Numbered from the stretch's first letter, positions 23,274 to 33,381 are shown. The stretch: DNA of 64,000 nucleotides from Mangrovimicrobium sediminis (GCF_004745945.1 NZ_SRLE01000017.1:1-64000); one strand, 5' to 3'. Notes: generated by a model from the sequence alone, not told the origin. A program made the numbers and translations.

Positions 23274-25433
23274 ATGAGATCCATGATAAAGAAACAGCGG
23301 GGACGCGTCGATTCTGTACTGACGCTGTCGGCAGTCGGCCTGGTAGCGGCCGTGGCAGCACTGGGCGTCAACATGTGGCAGATGTCAGTGAGTTCCAGCT
23401 ACGACGAAGAATATCGCAGCACCGCGTCTGACATGCGCGTCATCTCCCAGGACATCAACCTGGAATCCCGCGAGGCGTTCTCCGGCAGCGAAGCCGCCTT
23501 CAGTGAACTGGCCAAGTCACGCCGGGCTTTCCCCGCGGAAATGCTGGTACTGCGCGACGGTAACGAAGACGTACCGGCACCCGGCGAGTCCATGGCACCC
23601 TACGTCAACACCATCGAGAAGCAGTGGGGCAGCGTGGCGGCGGACGTCGACGCGATCCTCAAGGCCAAGCAGCGCATCCTGTTCGTACGGGGCGTCAGCC
23701 AGAACCTGAACGCCAACATTAAAACCATTCAGGCGTACTTTGCCGACATGGTGGACATCCTTGGCGGCGCCAACGTTTCCAGCGAAACCCTGCTCGCGGC
23801 ACAGCAACAGTTGTGGCTGATTGAGCGGATCGGCCGCAACATCGACCGGATCCTTGCCGGCGGCAAGGATGCGACCGCGGCGGCCGAGGAATTCAAGCAG
23901 GACGCCCTGCTCTTCCAACGTAACATGGAAGGTATGCGCAACGGCGACCGCGCCCGCGGCATCGACCAGCTGCGCAGCGCCGCCGCGCTGGAGACCCTGG
24001 ACCTGGCCGAAGGCCTGTACGCCCAGGTCAGCGGTTCTGTAAACGACATTTACGACGCGCACCAGGAGATTATCCGTGCGGCCCAGGCGGCCAACGCCAT
24101 CGCCGACGCGGCTCCGACCCTGGCGGTTGCCACCGGTAACGCCATGGTGCAGGTCGACAAACTGGCTGACGAGCGCACCTTCTCGCCGCTCACCGCCAGC
24201 CTGTTGGGCCTGCTGGCCATGGTCTTCCTCGGCACCATCGGGGTTCGCTTCAACGGCTCGCGCGCCCAGGAGCGCCAGGCCCAGGAGCAGGCACTGGCCA
24301 TGGAATCTGAGGTACAGCAGAAGGTACGCGAGATCCAGCCGCTGGCCGAGGGCAACCTCTCCCGCGACCTGACCGCAACCACTGGTATCACCGCGCCGAT
24401 TGCCATCGCTGTCAACCAGTTGCTCGACTGGATGCGCTCGGTGGTACGTTCCGTGAACAGTTCATCTGAACAGGTTCGCGCGGCGGTAGACGAATCCTCC
24501 AACGCGGCGACCGAGGTAAAGGGCTCGCTGGAGGAAGTGGGTAGCATCGTGGCCGACACCGCATCGACTTCAGTCGAACTGCGTGAAATCAACAGCAACA
24601 TGTCCGAGCTCGCGGAAACCACCCAGCAGGCATCTGACCAGGCGGTATCTGCGGCCCGCGAGGGTGACGTGGGTATTGAAACCCTGATGGTGTCGGTTGA
24701 AGAGATTCGCGAATCTCAGCAGACGGTAGCAAAAACCAGTAAGCGCCTGGGTGACGATATCGAAATCGTTGCCGACCTGCTGTTCCGTATCCGCGAGGTT
24801 GCGAACGCGATTTCAACCCTCGCGATGAACACCCGTATTGAGGCGGCGTCCCACTCCGGTGAAGGCGGCCAGCGATTCGCGGGTATTGCGGACGAAACCG
24901 GTAAACTGGCCAACCAGACCAACGAAATTGTACAGGAAGCGGACCGCGCGATTCGCTCGGTATCCAACCGTATGGCGGAATCTAACCGCAACATGGAAGG
25001 TGCCACGCAGTCCCTGGTCAAACTGTCCAGCATCGCCTCCGACGTACGTGAGCGTTTCGGTCACATTCTGTCCCTGTCGGAGAACGCGCGGAACTACATG
25101 GCTGACATGCGCGAGCAGATCAACCAGTCCAGCGCCTCGTCCTCGCACGTAACCGAATCGGTAAGCGACATCCTGAGCAAAACGCTGCAAACCCAGCGCG
25201 CTGCGGACCGGATGGAGTCTGCCACCAACGACCTGCGTAGCCTGTTCGACCGCCTGCGCGAGGATACCCAGCGTTTCAAGCTGTCGGATGAAGCCACCGA
25301 CCTGCGGGCCGCGCCGCGCACCTCTCGGGTTGCGCCGGTACAGGTCGCCGTCGCCGGTGCTTCTGAAGATACCGACGATGAGGAATCCGCCCCTGCCGGT
25401 TACACCGGGGATCTCACCCAGAAGGCGAGCTAA
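23274..25433 (+). CDS. pilJ: Methyl-accepting chemotaxis protein (PilJ-type)
   Basis: The protein is 719 aa. TM1 at about residues 14-36 (VLTLSAVGLVAAVAALGVNMW) precedes a long periplasmic region (about 37-300) with PilJ-like helices. TM2 at about 305-325 (LLGLLAMVFLGTIGV) precedes a HAMP segment and a cytoplasmic coiled coil whose tip reads VANAISTLAMNTRIEAASHSGEGGQRFAGIADETGKLANQT. That tip deviates from the usual hairpin consensus (NLLALNAAIEAARAGE), as in PilJ. AGGAGT lies seven bases before the ATG. The C-terminal tail is acidic and disordered. It is the likely sensor for surface or pilus state; the symbol is by analogy. Confidence 0.87.
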   Translation: MRSMIKKQRGRVDSVLTLSAVGLVAAVAALGVNMWQMSVSSSYDEEYRSTASDMRVISQDINLESREAFSGSEAAFSELAKSRRAFPAEMLVLRDGNEDVPAPGESMAPYVNTIEKQWGSVAADVDAILKAKQRILFVRGVSQNLNANIKTIQAYFADMVDILGGANVSSETLLAAQQQLWLIERIGRNIDRILAGGKDATAAAEEFKQDALLFQRNMEGMRNGDRARGIDQLRSAAALETLDLAEGLYAQVSGSVNDIYDAHQEIIRAAQAANAIADAAPTLAVATGNAMVQVDKLADERTFSPLTASLLGLLAMVFLGTIGVRFNGSRAQERQAQEQALAMESEVQQKVREIQPLAEGNLSRDLTATTGITAPIAIAVNQLLDWMRSVVRSVNSSSEQVRAAVDESSNAATEVKGSLEEVGSIVADTASTSVELREINSNMSELAETTQQASDQAVSAAREGDVGIETLMVSVEEIRESQQTVAKTSKRLGDDIEIVADLLFRIREVANAISTLAMNTRIEAASHSGEGGQRFAGIADETGKLANQTNEIVQEADRAIRSVSNRMAESNRNMEGATQSLVKLSSIASDVRERFGHILSLSENARNYMADMREQINQSSASSSHVTESVSDILSKTLQTQRAADRMESATNDLRSLFDRLREDTQRFKLSDEATDLRAAPRTSRVAPVQVAVAGASEDTDDEESAPAGYTGDLTQKAS

Positions 25434-25496
25434 GGCTCGCCCGACGGGGGGAAGTAAGGGCAATCGCTGTCAGAACAACGCTACTGGATAACAGCC

Positions 25497-28400
25497 ATGA
25501 CACAATTCGTTGACTTTGTCGCCCTGGGGTGGGTGGAAAAGAACCTGCGCGGAGAGGTGGAGGCGGCACGCCGCAGCCTCCACCACTACCAGCGGGAGAC
25601 TTCCGAACCCCGTCACCTGCAGGATGCGGAACGCTACATCCACTGTGCCACCGGCGCGCTGCGCCTGTGTACCCTGGAGCCCGCCGCCATGCTCTCCGAA
25701 GAGGTGGAGACGGTGCTGCACATGCTGCACGAGGGCAGCATTGCCGGTGACGCGCGCAAAACCGCCATGACCGAGCTGGTCGCCGCCATCGAGGCGCTGC
25801 CGGCTTACCTGGCCACCGTGCGCTCCAAGCGCGAAGTGACGCCTGCCAGCATCGCCAAGGTAGTCAACGACCTGCGCCTGGCCAGCGGACGCCCCGCACT
25901 TCCCGACGCCATGTTTTTCGACCCGCCCCTCGCCGAGGGGATGGGCATCACCGAAGGCCTGGCCGCACCCGAGGACAACGCGGTGCGCGCCCTGGCTGCT
26001 GACGCCAGCGCCTGCTGGCGGGCACATGCCGCCGGCGCCATCGACGGCAACCACGACGACCTGGCGCAGCTGCGCTGGATCGCCGGCCGCGGGCTGCAGC
26101 TGCTCGCCGGCACGCGCCTCGAGCCCGCCCTGCGCGGCCTCGACCTGCTGCTCGGCGCCATGCTGGAGCGCAACATCAGTGTCGACGAAAACTTTGACAA
26201 CCTGGTCGGCTACTTCGGCTACCTGTTCAGCCAACTGCAGGAAAAGGGCGCACTCGCCCTGGACAGCGTAGAGCCGCAACAACAGGTCAAATACACCCTC
26301 TACCACATCGGCAAGCAGCCGCAGTGGAGCGAGGCGGAACAGGCGTTCCTCGACAGCTTTGGCATCGACGACGTCAACAATTACATCCAGGTCAGCGAAC
26401 AGCGCATGATCCAGGAGGACGACCTCCTCGATGCGCTGCGCCAGACCCTCGACCAGCTCCGGGAAATCATGGTTTTCCTGTCCTCGCCGCAGGAAGCGAT
26501 CTGCGCCGAGAACACCAAGCTGGTAGAAAAAATCGTACCCAGCCTGCTCCAGGTGGGCATGCAGCTGCACGTTATCGGCCTGAGCGAACTGGCCTCCAAC
26601 GTCAACCTGCAATACAAGACCCTGTCGCACTTCGCCCAGCGTGAGCGGCCCACGCCGCCCGCCGAGCTGGTGGACTTCGGCGGCGCGCTGAGCTCGATCC
26701 GCGACGAAATCGAATTCAAGCTCAAGCACGGCCTGGCCGCCGTCGGCAACGCTGCCACCCTGGACCTCGATGGCGCCGTCAACGACCAGATCACCCACTG
26801 CCTGCATGAAATGAAAGCGGGCATCAACCGCGAGTTCGCGCGCCAGGGCCTGGAAGAGATGATGGCCGCCGGCGCGGCCAACCTGCAGCCCGGCGTCGCT
26901 GGCCTGCGCCCGGTCTACCGCGCGGCACGCCTGATCGCCGAACCCGAACTGCTCGAAGCGATGTACGAGTGGGAAGAAACCGGCTACCCGGACGCGGAGA
27001 CGGTCATGGCGATCGCCCAGGGCCTGCTCGGCAAGCTCAGCGATGGCAACTACGTCGCCGCCGCCGCGTCACACCTGGAACAGGTGATCGCGGTGCTGGG
27101 CATGATGGAAAACAAGGAGCGCGAGCGCGATGTGCTGCGCAAGTGTTCCGGCTTCATCAACGGCTCGATGGCGCTGGGCGGCATCCCGCGCGACGAGTCC
27201 ATCCAGTGCTTCACCGAAGTGATCGCCGCCCTCGAGCAGTACCTCGAGTGCCGCAGCGCAGACCCGTGGAGCAAGCCGGAGAAACACCTGCAGCGCGCCG
27301 AACAGCGCGCCTCGCGCCTGTCTTCGCACCTCTCGCAGCGCATCAACCGCAGCCGCCCCGACGGCAACGTGGTCGAGTTCGGCGAGAAGCCCGCGGAGAA
27401 GCGCCCGCCGGTCGAGTCCGTCGAGTCGTGGGACAACCAGGCCAGCCCCGAAGCGGAGGTCTACACCTTCACCGAGGAAAGCGCCGAAAGCTTCAGCGAA
27501 GAGAGCGTCGAATTCGTTTCCGAACAGGACGTGGAGTCTGTCCTTATCGAAGAGACGGCCGAAAAGACAGTCGAAGAGACACCCGAAGAAACAGTCATCG
27601 ATACGGTTGCCGAACAGCCTGTCGAGCCCGAGGCCGAAGCACCCGCCCCGGTAGAACAGCCCGCGGAAGTTGCCAGCGCGCCGGCCGCCACCCTCGAGGC
27701 TGGCACCCTGCCCTGGCGCGACGCGCTCGCCGCCTGGAACAAGATGGACATCGACCGCCCGGCGGAACCGCTGCCGGAGGGCCCGGACAGCGAGATCGAC
27801 CGCGAATTGCTGGAGTGCTTCGTCGAGGAATTCGACGAGTACATCGTCAACCTGAACGCCGCCTGTGAACAACTGCAGGCCGCGCCGCAGGACGCCGATC
27901 ACATCAAGGCGATCCGCGTCGTTTTCCACACCCTGAAGGGCAGCGCACGCACCATCGACCTGGCCGCCTTCGGCGAGTTCATGTACGACATGGAGCGCGT
28001 GTTCAACGCCCTGCGTGACAACTACATCCAGGGCAGCGTGCAAATCGCCGAGTTCGTGACCGCGGTTGCCGCCCGCCTGCCCTACATCGCCCAGTTGATC
28101 GGCCAGCGCATTCCGCTGCAGACCGAGGACTTCAGCGTTCCCCACGCCGTCGCCGCAGCCTTCGAGGAGAAGCGCTTCAACGACGACATGACGGTGGAAG
28201 CGCAGATCCCGATGCTGGAACCCGTCGCCGAGGCGCCCGCCGAGGTTGCCGAAACCAGCGAGCCGGTGCTCGAAGAGCAGGTGTTCCAGGAGCCGCTCAT
28301 CGAGGCGCCCGCCGCCGTGCTGGATACCGCCGAGCAGGTTGTCGAGTTTGTCGAAGAGGTTCCCGAGGCCACTAGCGAAGCAGCGGAATTCGTCGAGCAG

Positions 28401-31400
28401 CCCATGGAATCCGGTCTCGACGAGATCGAGTTCATCGAGGAGCCGCCGGTCTTCGAGGAGAGCTTCGACGCAACCTTCCAGGTCTCCGGCTGGGAGGCAC
28501 CCGCCAGCGAGCAGATGCTCGACTTCTCCGAGGAAGCCAGCGCCGACAACGCTGCGGACACCACGATGGAACCGGCCGCGGTGGAACCGGCCGCGCTGGA
28601 ACCCGCCATCGAGGAAGTGGCCGCCGCCATCGAGCCGGTGGTGGAGCAGATTCCCTACAGCGCCGACCTGTGGCAGAGCGCCAACAGCGAAGTCCTGGTC
28701 GCTGCGATCAACGCACAACTGGATGCGCTGGAACCCGCGCCCTCGCGCGACGAACGCGAGCAGGCCAGCCAGCTGGTCGCCGCGGTGGTCCCGGGCATGC
28801 TGGAACTGCGCGACGCCTCGCTGATCGACCTGAGCGTCGACAATATCGGCTACTTCTTCGTCCTCGCCGGCATGGAGCACCTGGCCAGCGGCGCGATCTA
28901 TGGCCTGCAGCAGGATAGCGACGGCGCCCACAGCCGCGTCAGCCTGTCCGAGTCCGCATTTGGCGCCCTGGAAGCCTACCTCGGCGAGATGCGCGACAAC
29001 CTGGCCATGGACCACCTGCACAACTGTGCGGTGCAGCTGCTGCACTCCGCGCTCGAGCTGCCGGTGGTAGAGCTGCCGGAGACTTCGGCAGATGTCGCCC
29101 AGGCCGGCGACAACGTGCTCGCCTTCAGCGGCGACAATGCCGACGACTTCCTCGACAACAACGCCGACGACTTCCAGGTCGAGGATATCGACGAGGAACT
29201 GCTCGACCTGTTCATCGAGACCATGGACGAGTACACCGAAGCCACCGATGCCGCCACCGCGGCGCTGGCGGCCGGTGACGAGGACGCCCTGCGCGACCTC
29301 AAGAACACCCTGCACACGGTCAAGGGCGCGGCCAACTCCATCGGCCTGCGCCGCTTCGGCGCCCTGGTCCACGACTTCGAGAGCCGCATCGCCGACCTCG
29401 AGTTTGAGGAGAACAAGGACGAGAAGGCGCTGCAGCAGGAAATCGACACCCTGGTCGCCGAGTTCAACGAGGCCGCCACCTTCGTGCGCCGCAACCGCGC
29501 GGACTACGACGAAGTGGCGATGCGCGAGGATAAGGCCCAGCCGGTCGAAGACGTGTTCGACGAGGAAGGCGTACCGATGCCGGTCCAGACCAACCTGGAC
29601 GACGTGGTCGAGCGCCTCACCACCCTGCGCGTGGAAACGCACAAGGTCGACCACCTGCTCGACATGGGCCTGGAAATCAGCATGAGCAACGTGCGGAGCC
29701 GGCAGGCGCTGGACCGCGCCGCGCAGGACCGCACCGAGATCTACTCCCTGGCCCGCCGCATCCAGACCCTGGTGGATCAGCTCTCACTGCAGCTGGACAC
29801 CGAGATTCAGGCCAAGACGGAGATCATGTCCGACGACCAGCAATTCGACCCGCTGGAAATGGACCGCATCACCGAGAAACAGGCCATGGCGGCGATCCTG
29901 CGCGAGGCGGCATTCGACCTCCAGGAAGAATCCCGCGAGATGGGTATCCACATCGATACCGCGGTCCGCGAAGTACAAAGCTCCAGCCGCCTGCTGCAAT
30001 CCAGCCAGAGCGACCTGCGGCAGATGCGCCTGGTGGCGTTCTCCAAGCTGGGCCCGGGCCTGCGTCGCCTCGCCTACCAGACCAGCCGCACGCTGGGCAA
30101 GCAGGTGGAGTTCGACTTCAACTGCGGCGACGGTGGCCTCGACGTCACCGTGTTCGAGCAGATCCGCACCGCGCTGGAACACATGCTGCGCAACTCTATC
30201 GACCACGGCATCGGCACCCCCGAGAAGCGCGCCGCCCAGGGCAAGGCCGAGACCGGCCGCGTACAGCTCACGGTTAACCGCCGCGGTTCGGAATTCGTCA
30301 TCCGCCTGGTCGACGACGGCAACGGTATCGATCCCGACGTGCTGCGCAACAAGGCGCGCGAGATCGGCCTGCTGAAGCCGAACGAGGAAATCTCCGACGC
30401 CGAAGCGCTGCAGCTGATCTTCAAGTCCGGCTTCTCCACCGCGGACGAGGTGACCGACGTGTCTGGCCGCGGCGTGGGTATGGACGTGGTATTCCAGTCC
30501 ATCACCCAGTCCGGCGGTACCGTGGACATCCAGTCCAAGGTCGGCTTCTTCACCCAGTTCGAGATTCGCGTCCCGGCAGCCATCATGGTGAACGAAGCGC
30601 TGCTGGCTACCGTCGGCGAGGAACAGATCGCGATTCCGCTGACCTCGCTGCGCGGTTCCGAGTACCACCGTCGCGACAAGGCCTTCGAGGCCATGAACTC
30701 GCCGGAAGCGCGCGTCACCTTCCGCGACCAGGAGTACGAGGTTCGCTACCTGGGTGCGGTGCGCGGCACGGCACCCAACCCGGCGCTGGAGACCATGCCG
30801 GACTTCGTGCCGCTGCTGTTCGCCCAGCTCGACCGTCGCCGTGTAGCGTTCATCGCCGACGGCCTGGACACCGCGGAAGACCTGGTGATCCGCAGCCTCG
30901 GTGCACAGTTCACCGGCGTGCCCGGCATCGCCGGCGGCGCGGTGAAGTCCGACGGCCGCCCGGTTCTCGCACTGGACCTGAACGAGTTCATCGCACAGGT
31001 CGACTACGCGGACAAGCATGCCGACGATGAAGTAGCAGAGAAAGACGAAGGCCTGCTGATCCTGTGTGTCGACGACTCGGTGATGATGCGCCGCACTTAC
31101 GAGAAGCGCCTCGGCAGCCTGGGCCACACCGTGGTCACCGCGGTCGATGGCGAGGACGCGCTGGACTATCTGTCGCAGGCGCCGCGCGCCCCGGACTTCG
31201 TCTTCTCCGACCTGGAAATGCCGAAGATGAACGGCTTCGACTTCATCGCCAACCTGCGCCGCGTGCCGGAGTTCGCCGAGATCCCCTGCGTGGTGGTCTC
31301 TTCCCGCGACGCCGACAAGCACCGCTCGGAAGCGCAACGCGTGGGTGCCACCGCCTTCATGGCCAAGGGCTCCAACAGCGCCGAGGGCATGCAGGCCATG

Positions 31401-31445
31401 ATCGATCGTTACCTGGGCACCTCGCCCAAGGCACTGGTGAGCTGA
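25497..31445 (+). CDS. chpA: ChpA/PilL-type hybrid CheA kinase with Hpt, CheW and REC domains
   Basis: The protein is 1982 aa. The N-terminal third is helical and Hpt-like. Canonical Hpt domains have VFHTLKGSARTIDLAAFGEFM (His near residue 810) and NTLHTVKGAANSIGLRRFG (His near 1273). A dimerisation helix pair follows. HATPase_c is at about 1555-1700 (EHMLRNSIDHGIGTPEKRAAQ N-box, VDDGNGIDPD G1, GRGVGMDVV G2). A CheW domain lies at about 1700-1840 and a terminal REC domain at 1855-1970 (LILCVDDSVMMRR, FVFSDLEMPKMNGF). Linkers at about 650-740 and 900-1050 are extremely Glu-rich. This is the central kinase of a type IV pilus chemosensory system. Confidence 0.93.
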   Translation: MTQFVDFVALGWVEKNLRGEVEAARRSLHHYQRETSEPRHLQDAERYIHCATGALRLCTLEPAAMLSEEVETVLHMLHEGSIAGDARKTAMTELVAAIEALPAYLATVRSKREVTPASIAKVVNDLRLASGRPALPDAMFFDPPLAEGMGITEGLAAPEDNAVRALAADASACWRAHAAGAIDGNHDDLAQLRWIAGRGLQLLAGTRLEPALRGLDLLLGAMLERNISVDENFDNLVGYFGYLFSQLQEKGALALDSVEPQQQVKYTLYHIGKQPQWSEAEQAFLDSFGIDDVNNYIQVSEQRMIQEDDLLDALRQTLDQLREIMVFLSSPQEAICAENTKLVEKIVPSLLQVGMQLHVIGLSELASNVNLQYKTLSHFAQRERPTPPAELVDFGGALSSIRDEIEFKLKHGLAAVGNAATLDLDGAVNDQITHCLHEMKAGINREFARQGLEEMMAAGAANLQPGVAGLRPVYRAARLIAEPELLEAMYEWEETGYPDAETVMAIAQGLLGKLSDGNYVAAAASHLEQVIAVLGMMENKERERDVLRKCSGFINGSMALGGIPRDESIQCFTEVIAALEQYLECRSADPWSKPEKHLQRAEQRASRLSSHLSQRINRSRPDGNVVEFGEKPAEKRPPVESVESWDNQASPEAEVYTFTEESAESFSEESVEFVSEQDVESVLIEETAEKTVEETPEETVIDTVAEQPVEPEAEAPAPVEQPAEVASAPAATLEAGTLPWRDALAAWNKMDIDRPAEPLPEGPDSEIDRELLECFVEEFDEYIVNLNAACEQLQAAPQDADHIKAIRVVFHTLKGSARTIDLAAFGEFMYDMERVFNALRDNYIQGSVQIAEFVTAVAARLPYIAQLIGQRIPLQTEDFSVPHAVAAAFEEKRFNDDMTVEAQIPMLEPVAEAPAEVAETSEPVLEEQVFQEPLIEAPAAVLDTAEQVVEFVEEVPEATSEAAEFVEQPMESGLDEIEFIEEPPVFEESFDATFQVSGWEAPASEQMLDFSEEASADNAADTTMEPAAVEPAALEPAIEEVAAAIEPVVEQIPYSADLWQSANSEVLVAAINAQLDALEPAPSRDEREQASQLVAAVVPGMLELRDASLIDLSVDNIGYFFVLAGMEHLASGAIYGLQQDSDGAHSRVSLSESAFGALEAYLGEMRDNLAMDHLHNCAVQLLHSALELPVVELPETSADVAQAGDNVLAFSGDNADDFLDNNADDFQVEDIDEELLDLFIETMDEYTEATDAATAALAAGDEDALRDLKNTLHTVKGAANSIGLRRFGALVHDFESRIADLEFEENKDEKALQQEIDTLVAEFNEAATFVRRNRADYDEVAMREDKAQPVEDVFDEEGVPMPVQTNLDDVVERLTTLRVETHKVDHLLDMGLEISMSNVRSRQALDRAAQDRTEIYSLARRIQTLVDQLSLQLDTEIQAKTEIMSDDQQFDPLEMDRITEKQAMAAILREAAFDLQEESREMGIHIDTAVREVQSSSRLLQSSQSDLRQMRLVAFSKLGPGLRRLAYQTSRTLGKQVEFDFNCGDGGLDVTVFEQIRTALEHMLRNSIDHGIGTPEKRAAQGKAETGRVQLTVNRRGSEFVIRLVDDGNGIDPDVLRNKAREIGLLKPNEEISDAEALQLIFKSGFSTADEVTDVSGRGVGMDVVFQSITQSGGTVDIQSKVGFFTQFEIRVPAAIMVNEALLATVGEEQIAIPLTSLRGSEYHRRDKAFEAMNSPEARVTFRDQEYEVRYLGAVRGTAPNPALETMPDFVPLLFAQLDRRRVAFIADGLDTAEDLVIRSLGAQFTGVPGIAGGAVKSDGRPVLALDLNEFIAQVDYADKHADDEVAEKDEGLLILCVDDSVMMRRTYEKRLGSLGHTVVTAVDGEDALDYLSQAPRAPDFVFSDLEMPKMNGFDFIANLRRVPEFAEIPCVVVSSRDADKHRSEAQRVGATAFMAKGSNSAEGMQAMIDRYLGTSPKALVS

Positions 31446-31455
31446 GGATTAGGAC

Positions 31456-31899
31456 ATGAGTAGCAACGACAACGCGACCCTGGAAATCGCCGCCCTGCCA
31501 CTGGCGGACGGCCGCTTCATCGCCGTCCCGCTGCTGGCGCTGGCCGAAGTGCAGCAGTTCGCCGCCAACGACGAGGGCGAGGGGCTGGGCAGCCTGTACT
31601 GGCGCGGCCACGAACTCCCGGTGGGTTCGCTGGACGAGTTCTGCGGCCTGCCGGCACCGGGCCGTGAGCGCCACGTGACCATCGGCATCTTCCGCGGCAG
31701 CGACACCGCCAGCGACAAGTTCCGCGCCCTGGCCTTCTGCGGCCTGGCGGAACACCGCATGGTGAGCGCAGCGGATTTCAACAACATGGAAACACCGGCG
31801 GAGGGCCGCTTTGCCGCGGCCGCCGAAGTCGGGGGACAGACCTACCTGGTGCCGGACCTCCCCGCACTGTTGTACGGGGAGCAGGCTGCGGCGGTCTAG
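31456..31899 (+). CDS. CheW-like protein (ChpC-type)
   Basis: The protein is 147 aa. LPLADGRFIAVPLLALAEVQQF, LYWRGHELPVGSLDEFCGLPAPG and HVTIGIFRG...FRALAFCGLAEHRMV form a short CheW-like beta-barrel. ChpC is the second adaptor in Chp systems, thought to link further receptors to ChpA. It starts ten bases after the chpA stop and is the last gene of the operon; no CheR (PilK) or CheB (ChpB) homologue is present. It overlaps the convergent gene by four bases. Confidence 0.75.
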   Translation: MSSNDNATLEIAALPLADGRFIAVPLLALAEVQQFAANDEGEGLGSLYWRGHELPVGSLDEFCGLPAPGRERHVTIGIFRGSDTASDKFRALAFCGLAEHRMVSAADFNNMETPAEGRFAAAAEVGGQTYLVPDLPALLYGEQAAAV

Positions 31900-32342
31900 C
31901 CGAGTGCGATGGGGGGCACGGTGTCGCTGGCTTCTTCCAGCGCCCGCAACTCCTCTTCGCCGGGGATACCCTGTTCGCCAAGTTGCTTGATGTAGGCAAA
32001 CCGGTTGGGGTAGAGCTTGCGCACCCACTCCACCACCTTGGGCAGGTCGAGAACGCCGGTCTCCATCACGAAGTAGCGCTTGGCGCCACGGTCGTGGTTG
32101 AACACCACGCCATCGTGATCACGCAGACGGTTTTTCACGTAGTGAAGAGTACGCTCGCTGCAATCCGCCGCCTCGCACAGGATATCGGGGTCGTCGGAAT
32201 TGGCCATGTGCAGTGCCACCAGCACCAGGTATTTCCGGTACGGGCTCTTCGGTGGCACCGGCTCCAGTGGAGCCTTGTCCAGGTCGCGGTAGGTAAGTGC
32301 CCCCCCTTTACCGTGACCGGTTCTCTCCTTGCTTTCTTCCAT
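31896..32342 (-). CDS. Uncharacterised protein with putative helix-turn-helix
   Basis: The protein is 148 aa, highly charged and without signal peptide or membrane segments. The central ILCEAADCSERTLHYVKNRLRDHDGVVFNHDRGAKRYFVMETG reads like a winged helix: a helix-turn-helix followed by a beta-hairpin wing. The C-terminal VVEWVRKLYPNRFAYIKQLGEQG is helical. It could be a small DNA-binding protein, but I do not recognise the family. The ATG at 32342 (MEESKERTGHGKGG) is preferred over one 13 codons earlier because a purine-rich GAGAGAG precedes it. Confidence 0.65.
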   Translation of the reverse strand: MEESKERTGHGKGGALTYRDLDKAPLEPVPPKSPYRKYLVLVALHMANSDDPDILCEAADCSERTLHYVKNRLRDHDGVVFNHDRGAKRYFVMETGVLDLPKVVEWVRKLYPNRFAYIKQLGEQGIPGEEELRALEEASDTVPPIALG

Positions 32343-32511
32343 CACGCGTCTCTCTCGGGTGTTCAGAAACCTGGGTCTCACCCTTTTGTTATGAGCATGG
32401 GTTGTCCGTATTAACCAAAAATCACCGACAGGGCGCGCTCCGTCAAGCCCTGAACGCTAGTTTTTTGCACTTTTGATCGATAAAACGCCAATTTTGGCAA
32501 GTTGACAGTGC

Positions 32512-33108
32512 TCAGTCCTCGCCGCTGAGCTGATTGAGCACCATATGCAGGTCACGCAGTAACATGTCCTCGCTGTCCATTCCGAGCAGCTCGTACTTCA
32601 GGTGCTCGGGCAGGGGCAGCAGCTGGGCGAGGGTCCAGCCGACCTGCCAGGCATCGCTGTAGTCCACCTCCAGTTGCATGCGCTCGACATGCGGATGCGA
32701 CTGCAGGCCGCGCAGCAGGTCGACCATGGTCTGCCACTCCTCGCCGGCGGCAGCGGGCGGCGGCGCCGGTCGCAGGTCGAGTTCGCCGGTCACCAGGCCA
32801 TCGGCCTGCACCTGGGTCTGGCGCAGGTCGAAGCGCTGGCCGCCGCGAATGGTGATGCCGAGCAGTCCGTCCGGCAGCTGGTCCCAGTCGACAATGTGCG
32901 CCAGGGTGCCCCAATTGCCGAGTTCCGGTGCCGCGCGCCCGCGCTCCACCACCTCCGAGCCGCGGCGAATCCACACCACGCCGAAGGGCTCGCCACTGCG
33001 CATACTCTCGCGCACCAGGTTCAGGTAGCGCTGCTCGAAAATGCGCAGGGGCAGGCGCCCACCCGGGAACAATACCGCACCGAGGGGAAATAACGGCACG
33101 CCGTTCAC
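32512..33108 (-). CDS. LON N-terminal (substrate-binding) domain protein
   Basis: The protein is 198 aa with a GTG start, GGAGG about six bases upstream, overlapping the YkgJ gene's stop by four bases. VPLFPLGAVLFPGGRLPLRIFEQRYLNLVRESMRSGEPFGVVWIRRG is the typical opening of the LON substrate-binding domain (PUA-like); there is no AAA+ ATPase or peptidase part. Stand-alone LON-SB proteins are common in proteobacteria and their role is unclear, perhaps as adaptors. It is the last gene of the mpl operon. Confidence 0.88.
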   Translation of the reverse strand: MNGVPLFPLGAVLFPGGRLPLRIFEQRYLNLVRESMRSGEPFGVVWIRRGSEVVERGRAAPELGNWGTLAHIVDWDQLPDGLLGITIRGGQRFDLRQTQVQADGLVTGELDLRPAPPPAAAGEEWQTMVDLLRGLQSHPHVERMQLEVDYSDAWQVGWTLAQLLPLPEHLKYELLGMDSEDMLLRDLHMVLNQLSGED

Positions 33109-33377
33109 GCTATACCTCCGTTAAACGGCAGGCTATCGCGCTCCAGGGTCTCCAGGATATGCAGCGCCTGCACGCGGTCGGCCCCGCAAAATTCCGGCTC
33201 GGCCTGGAACGCGGAACAGGCGGCGGGACGGCGCGGGTCGCCGAACAGCGCGCAGCGCAGGTGTTCGTCGAGGTGCACGCAGCGCACCCCCGCGGGCTTG
33301 CCCCCGGGCATGCCGAAATAGGGCTGCCGGATCGAGGGCGCCACGCAACAGGCGCCACAACCGCTGCGACACTGCAC
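33105..33377 (-). CDS. YkgJ family cysteine-cluster protein
   Basis: The protein is 90 aa. Conserved cysteines CxxxCxxCC near the start (MQCRSGCGACCVAPSI), then GVRCVHLDEHLRCALFG and PAACSAF make up the zinc- or iron-chelating cluster of the YkgJ/UPF0153 family. Function is unknown. The GTG at 33377 follows GGAGGG. It is sandwiched between the RND exporter gene (four-base gap) and the LON-domain gene (four-base overlap), so it is cotranscribed. Confidence 0.88.
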   Translation of the reverse strand: MQCRSGCGACCVAPSIRQPYFGMPGGKPAGVRCVHLDEHLRCALFGDPRRPAACSAFQAEPEFCGADRVQALHILETLERDSLPFNGGIA

Positions 33378-33381
33378 TGCG

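Noticed and set aside
27069-29654. 861-codon open frame on the minus strand opposite chpA
   Set aside because: It is the mirror of the Glu-rich, GC-biased chpA coding frame (third-position GC keeps stops away) and has no recognisable domain or start context.
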